Below the pieces are notes generated by a model. That model did no database searches, was not told the DNA's origin, and worked only from the letters and a program-made list of their open reading frames with translations. The position numbers and the translations under genes are program-made. Of a stretch of 9,417 bases of DNA, positions 1-6,806 are shown piece after piece. Numbering within the stretch: the stretch's first letter is position 1; every line of letters begins with the position of its first letter. Source of the DNA: Candidatus Symbiothrix sp. (GTDB lineage Bacteria > Bacteroidota > Bacteroidia > Bacteroidales > Azobacteroidaceae); assembly GCA_031270925.1 (NCBI GenBank), contig JAISWY010000234.1, forward strand, positions 1-9,417, read 5' to 3'.

Positions 1-250
1 TATCCCAAGTGACGGAATGTTTGCCGGCGCCCTGCTTTTCCATCAAGCCGATGATGCTGCGGCAGGGTTTGAATGTGCGCCCGCCGTTGTCGGAATAGCT
101 CAAACTGAGCTTGGTGGGTTTTTGGGTGTTTAAATAGTAGTGTACGACTATTTTACCGGCTTGTGTTTCCGCCCTTACATCGCTGATGGTTTGGGCAAAA
201 TTTATTGCCGCTATCAAAGCGAATAATGAGAGAAATAGCGTTTTCTTCAT
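1..250 (-). CDS. Exported protein with Ig/FN3-like N-terminal domain (3' part beyond window)
   Basis: Partial gene: 83 codons are visible from the ATG at 250-248, and the frame is still open at the window edge. The product starts with a clear signal peptide (MKKTLFLSLFALIAAINFAQ, cleavage expected after Ala19 or Gln20). A beta-rich stretch follows that begins ISDVRAE, continues through KIVVHYYL and LSLSYSDNGG, and reaches HSVTWD at the edge. From memory, this pattern (a DV/NV-A-E start, an I-x-V/I-x-Y-x-L strand, a YS-D-GG-R/K-T-F/W turn, and a closing V-x-W-D) is common at the N-terminus of Bacteroidota exported proteins, where an SUMF1/FGE-like or FISUMP domain often follows. That downstream domain is not visible here. 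The start lies 2 bp after the stop of the caspase gene, so translation is probably coupled. There is no Shine-Dalgarno motif; the start is preceded by AT-rich sequence. The gene is certain, the domain type probable, the full product unknown. Confidence 0.88.
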   Translation of the reverse strand, partial: MKKTLFLSLFALIAAINFAQTISDVRAETQAGKIVVHYYLNTQKPTKLSLSYSDNGGRTFKPCRSIIGLMEKQGAGKHSVTWD

Positions 251-252
251 AT

Positions 253-3027
253 TTATTGAACTTTATTTGTCAGACGAACATTTTCCCAATCGCTAAAAGA
301 GGTAGATACCAACAATTGAGGTTCTTGTATCTTGCCGCTACGTGCAGTTTCCTGTTTGACAACCGCATTGGTTTTTTCGTACAAGGATTTTACATCAATA
401 TCGCCTCCGGCTTCTTGTAAGTTTTTAAGCAAATAATAAGTAAAATATCCCTGTTTCTTTTCGTGATATACATTGGAGGTTTGATCGCCCGAACTGGAAG
501 AAATACACAAAGTATTGCCTCGCGGAACCCCTGTTTTTGCAACCACGCGAACGGCTTTTGCAGCCACCAAAGCAGCGTCACCTTTAAATCCGCCACTGAA
601 ACAAGCATCCAAAAACACATAAGCGCCTTTGATCGAATACTTTGAAAGTTCGGCATACAAACTTTCGATAGAAATACCGAAACGGATATTTTTACCGCTC
701 ACGTCCACCGGTATCAAGAATGCGTCTCGGGTACTCTCGTCGTTGTTGCCGTGTCCGGAATAGAAGAAAAACAATTCGGCTTCCGGGTCGGCAGAAGCCA
801 TATTGATGAGCCAGTCGAGTTGTTCGTGCATAATACCCGCTGTGGCATTACACACTAATTTTACTTGATTAGATGGGATGCCGAATGTTTTCAGACAATA
901 TTCACGGAATACAATGGCGTCGTTTACTGCATAAGGGACATTGATTTCCGCATTCGCACCGGCGCGACTGTAATCTTCATTGCCGATTACCAAAGCGTAA
1001 CGATGAGAATTTGCTAGGCCGTCGGGAACAGATTCCAATAATTCACTTCGGAATGAAAGCGAAAAATTGTCGTTGATGCGAGCGGATTTTCGGTTTTCTT
1101 GATCCAAGCCTTCTATTTTCAAGGTGTTGGCCGACGTCAGATACTGTCCTACTTTTACTTTGTAGGTATCGTTGATATAAGATGATTTGGTTGGCTCTGT
1201 TACCACCATCAAAATAGCGATAGAATCTTGGTCAAAACGTTTGTTAACAACGAAGTCGCAGGGTATGATTTTGACTTCGCCCGTAGCGATACTGTCGATG
1301 ATCAACTCGGTAGCAGACGTTTTGAACACATTGTTGGGAAGCGAAAAGTTCACTTTGACATTGTTGGCCATCGCACTGCCTTCGTTGCGCACCGCTACCA
1401 TCAATTTACCGTCGGCTCCCAAGGTAATAGAAGTGCCTGCGGCAGCAATAAACTGATAATCGGCAACGGTCAAACGGGGAATAGCCATATCTATGGTACT
1501 CACTTGCAATTCGGCCGGATCGGCATCAAAACCATTGCCTTCAAAAGCATAAATATTGATGATTGCATCGCCTGTCGGCAAAGCCTTATCCGCAATATAA
1601 CGCATTGTAAATTGTTTGGATTGACCTGCTTCTATACGTCCTCCGTCGATTTCTTTAGCGCCATCGAAATATTGTTCCAAGCCCTGTTGTTCGGAAAGAC
1701 GAATACGAATATTGAATGCGTCGCCTTGTCCTTGATTTTCGAGGGTAAAAGTGACCGCAAAACTTTCGCCGGCATCAATTACTTTGTTTTGATTGTTGTC
1801 GGCAAAATCATTTATGCGAATCATCAATTTTGCCGGATTTACCGGAACGGGTATTGCTTCGGCTAATTCGGTTTGCCCTTCCGACTCCGGTTTAGGATCT
1901 TCTAAATGTGTTCGTTTATATTCGGCCAACATATCCGCAAATTGCAGGTAACTGCCGTTGTCCTGAATAATTTTATTAATCGTTTCGTATTCCGGCGTCA
2001 GTTTGAAATATTGATATATGCCGGCCAAACCTTGCATGTATTGAATAGCATCCGGCTGTTGTTCGAGAATAATCAAAAATAATCGTTGTGCTTCTTCCAT
2101 ATAAGGTTCGGCTTCCTGTTTTATTTTTGCGTACTCTATAATGTCGAAAACATCGGCGCCCTTATCTATAATTGCTTTTCCTTTACTGTAATTTGCTTTG
2201 GCTAAGCCGGTAAGCAAATCGAAATTGTTGGGATACAATGTGTGAAGACGTTGATAGATCTCCAATGCTTCATCGTATTGTCTGGCCATAGAAAGAAAAC
2301 GAGCTTTCATAGGCAAGATTTTTTCGTTGTTGGGATCCACTTCCAAAATTCGTTCAATGACGGCAAGCAACTTTTCGTTGTTTTTTGTTGCAATATATAC
2401 GTTTACCAAATTGTAAAAAAAGTCTAAAGCCAGAGGATATTTGACACAAGCTTTTTCGAGAATGTTTTCTTGTTCTTGATAATTTTTTTGCGCCTGATAA
2501 ATCATATTTAAATACATAAAAGCGTCTTTCTCAAATTGACTTTCTCCTGTCTCCAAATATTCTTTAAACAACAGAATAGCCGCATCGAAACGATTTAATT
2601 TATAAGCAGACACACCGGCATATCTCACAATGTTGGGGTAATTACCGCTACGCGTGATCGGTTCACTCCGCATTATCGACAACTTGGGAATTTCCACGTA
2701 GGGAATGGCAAATTGCAAGGCGCGGCTTCCGTTATTCATTTCGGCGTAATGCAGTGTCGCTTTTTCGAACCACACATAAGCGCTCTTGAGCCGGTTTTTG
2801 GCCGCATTGCGTTGCGTGTTGTCTATGTCTTGTTCGACTACTTTTTTTAAATTGCTGTAACTATCGGACAAATAATTGTAGGCAGCGTCCATATTGCCTT
2901 TGTCGCGTTCACTCTCAAAAAGGACATATTGTTGATTGCCTTTTCTCAAGGTTTCCTCCATGGTTTGTGCATGAAGGCCTAAAGAAAAGAGCAACGAAAA
3001 TAAGATAAAACCTTTATTGCGAATCAT
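253..3027 (-). CDS. Exported TPR - CARDB-like - caspase (peptidase C14) protein
   Basis: This 924-residue protein starts with a signal peptide (about residues 1-21, ending LGLHAQ). Residues about 25-360 are helical, with TPR-type repeats clearest at 134-163, 164-197, 198-232, 233-267 and about 310-355. Residues about 401-510 and 524-627 look like two Ig-fold CARDB/NEW3-type domains (TFTLENQGQGDA; VAVRNEGSAMANNVKV). The first opens with an EF-hand-like loop, D410 to E421. Residues about 675-920 are a caspase/metacaspase-type domain: RYALVIGNEDY strand, VNDA (D703), catalytic His759 in FFYSGHG and catalytic Cys809 in LDACFSGG, 50 residues apart as usual for the clan. Asp807, two before the Cys, matches the S1-pocket Asp of metacaspases, so cleavage after Arg/Lys is predicted rather than after Asp. 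There is no T9SS-type C-terminal domain and no transmembrane segment after the signal, so the protein is probably periplasmic. It starts 3 bp after the preceding stop. Its natural substrate is unknown. Confidence 0.95.
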   Translation of the reverse strand: MIRNKGFILFSLLFSLGLHAQTMEETLRKGNQQYVLFESERDKGNMDAAYNYLSDSYSNLKKVVEQDIDNTQRNAAKNRLKSAYVWFEKATLHYAEMNNGSRALQFAIPYVEIPKLSIMRSEPITRSGNYPNIVRYAGVSAYKLNRFDAAILLFKEYLETGESQFEKDAFMYLNMIYQAQKNYQEQENILEKACVKYPLALDFFYNLVNVYIATKNNEKLLAVIERILEVDPNNEKILPMKARFLSMARQYDEALEIYQRLHTLYPNNFDLLTGLAKANYSKGKAIIDKGADVFDIIEYAKIKQEAEPYMEEAQRLFLIILEQQPDAIQYMQGLAGIYQYFKLTPEYETINKIIQDNGSYLQFADMLAEYKRTHLEDPKPESEGQTELAEAIPVPVNPAKLMIRINDFADNNQNKVIDAGESFAVTFTLENQGQGDAFNIRIRLSEQQGLEQYFDGAKEIDGGRIEAGQSKQFTMRYIADKALPTGDAIINIYAFEGNGFDADPAELQVSTIDMAIPRLTVADYQFIAAAGTSITLGADGKLMVAVRNEGSAMANNVKVNFSLPNNVFKTSATELIIDSIATGEVKIIPCDFVVNKRFDQDSIAILMVVTEPTKSSYINDTYKVKVGQYLTSANTLKIEGLDQENRKSARINDNFSLSFRSELLESVPDGLANSHRYALVIGNEDYSRAGANAEINVPYAVNDAIVFREYCLKTFGIPSNQVKLVCNATAGIMHEQLDWLINMASADPEAELFFFYSGHGNNDESTRDAFLIPVDVSGKNIRFGISIESLYAELSKYSIKGAYVFLDACFSGGFKGDAALVAAKAVRVVAKTGVPRGNTLCISSSSGDQTSNVYHEKKQGYFTYYLLKNLQEAGGDIDVKSLYEKTNAVVKQETARSGKIQEPQLLVSTSFSDWENVRLTNKVQ

Positions 3028-3030
3028 GTT

Positions 3031-5118
3031 TTATTGTTGTTTGAATGCGTCTAAAATCAAAAATTGGATGTGAATTTTGCGATAATCTCCACCGCGTTCT
3101 TCGGATACCTGTACGTTGTAGAAATAATCATTGCGGGTATTCTTCAACGTTTTGATATTGTTTTCCAAATAATTTTTCACGCCGGCGGCGCGAATGAATG
3201 CTAATTGCGGATTGGAAGTAATGCCGGTTTCTGAGGTAACTGTCATCGCTTTCAATTCGTCGGCGCTGAAATACGATTCGTCTGTGAAATTACCATAACG
3301 ACCGTCGTATTTGATTTTTCCGTTAATGGGAGCGCCGTCGGCTGTGCCGGTAATTACGATTTTTACACGTTTATCCTCGGTCAGATATTTGGCGAAATCG
3401 CCTTCTTCAAACGATTGTTTGATGATTTTCATCAACGACAAAGCTGCATTGGATTTGTTTACATCATATATGCCGGGCGGGAAATCTTCTTTGAGGGAAA
3501 ATTCTTTATTAATCACTTCGTATTGATAGTTTACCTGATAATTCAAGATTTTGTTTCCGTCGGTATCCACATCGGGAATCACTTTCGCATCCACATTGAT
3601 TTGTGTGTTTTCCGTAATTAATTTATCCTGTTTATCGGTAGCAATAATCTCTTCTTTCACAGCCTGTAATTTGATTTCTTCCTGTTGCGCCTGTTGAATA
3701 ATATCCAGGGGAACAAAATCAGGATCGGTTTCCATATCCGTCAGTTTTACACGTCCGATTTTGTCGTAAATATAGACCTTGTCGGTTACTTCATTCGTAA
3801 CTTCCACATATACCAATTCAAAATCGTCGTCGCTGCGAAGGTTATAAACTTCGTTGTCGAATTTCAATTTTTCGGCATCTTTAAAGTCGCCGACTTCGGT
3901 TTCCGGCACCGACAAAGCAATAGGGGGCAACGTGTTAAAATTGATGGTCAGCAAACCCTCTTCGTTTTCATAATCTCCGGCAAAGGGATCTTCAATAGCA
4001 AGTCGGTCGCCAACCATTTCGGTCGCCACTTGTTGTTGAAATAAACCCATTTGTTCGTAGCGGGTAGAATCGTTTACACGAATTTGATAGTCTTCCAACG
4101 ATTCTCCGTCCATCATCTTAATCCAATCGTTCATCAAATTATCCACATCTTGGTTGAGGCGTTTGCCGTAATAGGGCGTCAATTCGTCGGTATTCCAGAA
4201 AACGATACTTTTCCGACGTGCGGAAAGCAGCAGACTTTTTTTGTTGGTATTGATAAAATTCAGTCCTTGTACAGAACCCGATTCCGGAATAAGTTGTTCG
4301 TCTGTTTGTTTGAGTACATTATAAACAACAATGGAAGATGAATCGGCCTTGAGTGCATATACAAGGTATTTGTTATCGGCATTAAACGACGGATAGCGAC
4401 TTTGCGTTTTTGTGTCGATGCGTTGTATCAATTCCCAATTACGGGTGTTGAAAATCAAAATTTTGTCTTGAGTTGTGATAGCCAGCATGGATGCATCGGG
4501 CGAAAAAGCCGCATCATAAGCCTTAGCATTGAGGGCTAAACGGGCACGGTGCGCTTTGGTTTCAAGATTCCAAACATCGGCCGTGTCGCCGGCCAGGGAA
4601 ACGACAAAATAGTTGTTCGGACTTATTGCCAAAGCCTTTATCGAAGTTTGTGATTCGATGGTGTCGGAAGGCAGGTATTTCTGCGTATTATAGAAAATAA
4701 TTTTTCCGTTGGAATAAGCAGCTATAAACTGGCGAGCATCGGCCGAATATGCCAAAGCCTGTGGGATTTGCATTTTAGAACCTTTGATTGAGAACAGATA
4801 TTCGTCTTTTTTTATAAAAGAATAAATATTTATATTCCGATTATCAACAAAAGCGATCGTACTCCCATTGGGATTGAGTGCAAACCGGCCGCCGACAGGA
4901 GCCGTCGTTACCAAATTATCCTTGTAGGTATAAAGAGCGGCCGCACTGTTGTTCGCGTTAACCGCTTTATATACCAGACGAAAACCGGAATTATCAATTT
5001 CTAATATATTATACTTGGAGGCATGTTGTCGATATTCTTTTACCTGTCCCCAAGCCATTGTAGCGCTTGTCAATACTAACATTCCTGCTAAAAAGAGCCA
5101 ATTCTTATTCATTATCAT
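3031..5118 (-). CDS. Exported beta-propeller protein with divergent OmpA-like C-terminal domain
   Basis: 695 residues. The signal peptide is about residues 1-24 (hydrophobic LFLAGMLVLTSATMA, then WGQ). Residues about 35-315 form a WD40-like beta-propeller, shown by recurrent blade motifs such as ALAYSADARQFIAAYSNGKI, ALAISPNNYFVVSLAGDTAD, AAFSPDASMLAITTQDKI and a final KSIVFWNTDEL. A middle region (about 320-500) of unknown fold ends in a charged helical linker (470-498). The C-terminal 525-690 matches an OmpA/Pal peptidoglycan-binding fold: a helix ALSLMKIIKQSF, a strand VKIVITGTADG with Asp594, FIRAAGVKNYL with Arg643, and a last strand RKIHIQFLIL. Asp594 and Arg643 line up with the diaminopimelate-binding Asp/Arg of OmpA. 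They are 49 residues apart instead of about 15, which means an insertion of roughly 34 residues. A propeller plus OmpA layout partly recalls PorE of the type IX secretion system, but the TPR and CRD modules are absent. An alternative start is the ATG at 5112 (MNKNW). It lies 8 bp after the DUF4384 gene and 3 bp before the caspase gene. Confidence 0.95.
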   Translation of the reverse strand: MIMNKNWLFLAGMLVLTSATMAWGQVKEYRQHASKYNILEIDNSGFRLVYKAVNANNSAAALYTYKDNLVTTAPVGGRFALNPNGSTIAFVDNRNINIYSFIKKDEYLFSIKGSKMQIPQALAYSADARQFIAAYSNGKIIFYNTQKYLPSDTIESQTSIKALAISPNNYFVVSLAGDTADVWNLETKAHRARLALNAKAYDAAFSPDASMLAITTQDKILIFNTRNWELIQRIDTKTQSRYPSFNADNKYLVYALKADSSSIVVYNVLKQTDEQLIPESGSVQGLNFINTNKKSLLLSARRKSIVFWNTDELTPYYGKRLNQDVDNLMNDWIKMMDGESLEDYQIRVNDSTRYEQMGLFQQQVATEMVGDRLAIEDPFAGDYENEEGLLTINFNTLPPIALSVPETEVGDFKDAEKLKFDNEVYNLRSDDDFELVYVEVTNEVTDKVYIYDKIGRVKLTDMETDPDFVPLDIIQQAQQEEIKLQAVKEEIIATDKQDKLITENTQINVDAKVIPDVDTDGNKILNYQVNYQYEVINKEFSLKEDFPPGIYDVNKSNAALSLMKIIKQSFEEGDFAKYLTEDKRVKIVITGTADGAPINGKIKYDGRYGNFTDESYFSADELKAMTVTSETGITSNPQLAFIRAAGVKNYLENNIKTLKNTRNDYFYNVQVSEERGGDYRKIHIQFLILDAFKQQ

Positions 5119-5126
5119 TTATTGTT

Positions 5127-6023
5127 TTATTTTGTTATCGTCAATCCCTTAATCTCTACTTTTATATCTTTATCGCGCGTGCGATTTTTTGCCAACCACT
5201 GTTGAAAATCGACCAATGGCAGTTCGCGTGGCAGTTCAACATGGTTCGTCGCCCCTTGTTTGTCGGGAGAAGTAGAAACATCGTTGGCTTTAGTAAATTC
5301 ATTCGGCGAAAAAATCACGTACAAAAAATTATGTTCCGCTGTTTTATTTGTCGTCAATACATATTCGTTCACAATCGGCGCTTCGTTTTTATCGGCATTC
5401 TGCTCGGAAAAAAATATATATTCCTTTCCGCTTTTAATGCGTACATTACCGGAAGGAGCGTTCATATAGGGCAAGAGGCAATAAGCCGTTTGAGACTCAT
5501 CGATCAGATACACTGCCAAATAGCCGTCGGCGGGCGAGCGAAACAAGAGATACACCTGATCGCCGTCGCGAAAAGTTTCGCTTTCAAATTTGGCTTCTGT
5601 GCCGTGTTTCAGAATTTTGGCGGTAAAGTCAATACCGGCATTTGTGATTTCACGCGCCTTGCCGCAGACTTTTACTTTTACTACAAGCATATCTTGCTCG
5701 TAAGTAATTTTGTATTCAGGTTCTTTGGCGTTTTCGAGCCACTCGCCTTTCACTTCGCTACCGCCCAGCGCGAAATACGAAATATCCGACATTCCGTTTT
5801 CGTTTTTTACAACGGTGGCATTGTTTTGCGTTACGGTTGTGCCGAATTTGTCGGCTAAAGCCTGCAATTTAGCGCGTTCGAGGGCGGTTTGTTTGGCTTG
5901 TTCGAGCGTAACGTTTTCGGGCGCATGGTAGATGTATTCGCCACAAAGCTTTTGCGTTTTTTGCGCTGAAAGCGAAATGGAAAATACAAGAAACAACGCA
6001 ATATAAATAGTTGATTTACGCAT
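5127..6023 (-). CDS. Exported DUF4384 protein with LPP20/FlgT-N-like domain
   Basis: 298 residues from the ATG at 6023. The frame is open further upstream to an ATG at 6083, but that codon lies in the loop of a palindromic repeat. The 6023 start instead puts a good signal peptide at the N-terminus (MRKSTIYIALFLVFSISLSA, then QK). Residues about 25-128 resemble an LPP20/FlgT N-terminal fold: the helix EQAKQTALERAKLQALADKF at 41-60, and strand MLVVKVKVCGKAREI at 112-126. Residues about 150-240 fit DUF4384: DGDQVYLLFRSPADGYLAVY, then YCLLPY, then a GNVRIKSGKEYIFF stretch. DUF4384 has no known catalytic activity. It is often fused to caspase-type domains in other bacteria, which fits the caspase gene two positions downstream. 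There is no lipobox, so the product should be a soluble periplasmic protein. An A-rich run (8 A) lies about 10 bases before the ATG in place of a Shine-Dalgarno motif. The long antisense frame over this gene is a shadow. Confidence 0.92.
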   Translation of the reverse strand: MRKSTIYIALFLVFSISLSAQKTQKLCGEYIYHAPENVTLEQAKQTALERAKLQALADKFGTTVTQNNATVVKNENGMSDISYFALGGSEVKGEWLENAKEPEYKITYEQDMLVVKVKVCGKAREITNAGIDFTAKILKHGTEAKFESETFRDGDQVYLLFRSPADGYLAVYLIDESQTAYCLLPYMNAPSGNVRIKSGKEYIFFSEQNADKNEAPIVNEYVLTTNKTAEHNFLYVIFSPNEFTKANDVSTSPDKQGATNHVELPRELPLVDFQQWLAKNRTRDKDIKVEIKGLTITK

Positions 6024-6050
6024 AACGGAATATTTTTTTTGAATATTGAT

Positions 6051-6117
6051 GACGCTAATGACACGGATTTTCGCAGATTTCAAATATTTATCTGCGAAAA
6101 TCCGCGTTATCCGCGTT
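6051..6117. repeat. Long imperfect palindrome in intergenic gap (REP-like repeat)
   Basis: A perfect 15-bp inverted repeat, CGGATTTTCGCAGAT at 6064-6078 and its complement at 6090-6104, is separated by an 11-base AT-rich loop. The pairing extends outward to 6051 and 6117 as 28-base arms with 23 matching positions. The right arm is itself made of short near-repeats (ATCTGCG, ATCCGCG, ATCCGCG). From memory, similar words (ATCTGCG/ATCCGCGTT) occur in dispersed intergenic repeats of Bacteroidota genomes; copy number cannot be checked here. Neither side has a T-run after the stem, so it does not look like an intrinsic terminator. In the operon transcript it would form a strong hairpin between the LPP20 and DUF4384 genes and could affect mRNA stability or relative expression. 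No match to the Bacteroidota promoter motif TAnnTTTG was found in this gap on the coding strand. Confidence 0.85.
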
Positions 6118-6127
6118 CCCTAATACA

Positions 6128-6766
6128 TTAAAAACCAAGTACTTTATCCAATTGTTTGGACAATTCGTCGCCGCGTTGTTCCAAATCCTGACGGATGGCT
6201 TTTTTGGCCGCCGCTTTCGCCATATCGAAATTGTAGGCTACACGCACCAGCACTTCTTTGTTTTTGTTGGCGGTGGTACGATAAAATTCCGAAATGGGAA
6301 TTACTCGTCCGATGCTTTGCACAATCAGATTTTTGCTTGCTAAAACGCTCTGTGTGATCGAAGCGGCGTCGCCTTCGGCCAATTGCTTGTTGGCTACCTG
6401 ATTTTCAATCAAAGCAGTTACTTCGGTTTGAACTTGTCCGGCTAAATTTTGCTTTGCCAATTCCAATGCCTGCATCTTGGCAGCATCGTAGTTCTCGCCG
6501 ACAGACATTGCTTCGCCGAAAAGGTATTTCGGATAACCGGTTTCGTCAACTTCGTACTGCATTTGGTAGGATTTGTCTAATTGCCGCTCAATAGGTAAAG
6601 CTCCGGGGGCGATTGTCCATCCTTCTTTGACTAATTCCTTGGCTTGTTTAGCAGCATCCGATGCGGAGACTTTTACTGCCGATTTTTTGCTTCCGCAAGA
6701 AGCGAACGATACGCCGATAATAACTGCTACCAACGTTACGAGCATTTGAAAACTTGTTTTTTTCAT
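6128..6766 (-). CDS. LPP20-type envelope lipoprotein
   Basis: 212 residues from the ATG at 6766. A longer frame from 6865 would overlap the PEGA gene and bury the signal peptide, so the inner start is preferred. The N-terminus is a lipoprotein signal: MKK, hydrophobic LVTLVAVIIGVSF, then FASC with the lipidated Cys24. The residues after the Cys (GSKKS) are basic, not the acidic or polar run linked to surface export in Bacteroides, so it probably faces the periplasm. Residues about 75-190 resemble the LPP20 family: GYPKYLFGEA, helix AAKMQALELAKQNLAGQVQT, and a later strand EVLVRVAYNFDM followed by a helical tail (AKAAAKKAIRQDLEQ). No enzymatic role is known for the family. The sequence before the ATG contains GTGGGAAAAA, the closest thing to a ribosome binding site in the window. 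The gap to the preceding stop is 40 bp. The helix resembles one in the DUF4384 gene product, pointing to a shared fold. Confidence 0.92.
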   Translation of the reverse strand: MKKTSFQMLVTLVAVIIGVSFASCGSKKSAVKVSASDAAKQAKELVKEGWTIAPGALPIERQLDKSYQMQYEVDETGYPKYLFGEAMSVGENYDAAKMQALELAKQNLAGQVQTEVTALIENQVANKQLAEGDAASITQSVLASKNLIVQSIGRVIPISEFYRTTANKNKEVLVRVAYNFDMAKAAAKKAIRQDLEQRGDELSKQLDKVLGF

Positions 6767-6806
6767 TTTTTCCCACTTAACCGTGCTGTGGGCAGGGCTG
6801 AATTTA

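Noticed and set aside
1228..1866. 212-codon + strand open frame opposite the caspase gene
   Set aside because: No domain or signal peptide, low-likelihood composition, and fully antisense to the CARDB-like region of a convincing gene.
253..5118. Type IX secretion components (PorE-like, C-terminal sorting domain)
   Set aside because: The propeller-OmpA protein lacks the TPR and CRD modules of PorE, and the caspase protein shows no T9SS C-terminal domain, so only a loose architectural similarity remains.
5067..5858. 263-codon open frame on the + strand opposite the DUF4384 gene
   Set aside because: It is rich in Phe, Arg and Ile with no recognisable domain and runs antisense to a gene with clear domains and a signal peptide; an antisense shadow.
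6024..6083. Upstream start at 6083 for the DUF4384 gene (20 more residues)
   Set aside because: The ATG lies in the loop of the palindromic repeat and would put a polar extension before an otherwise good signal peptide.
6051..6117. Palindrome as an intrinsic terminator
   Set aside because: Neither direction has a T-run after the stem; in the operon direction an A-run follows instead.
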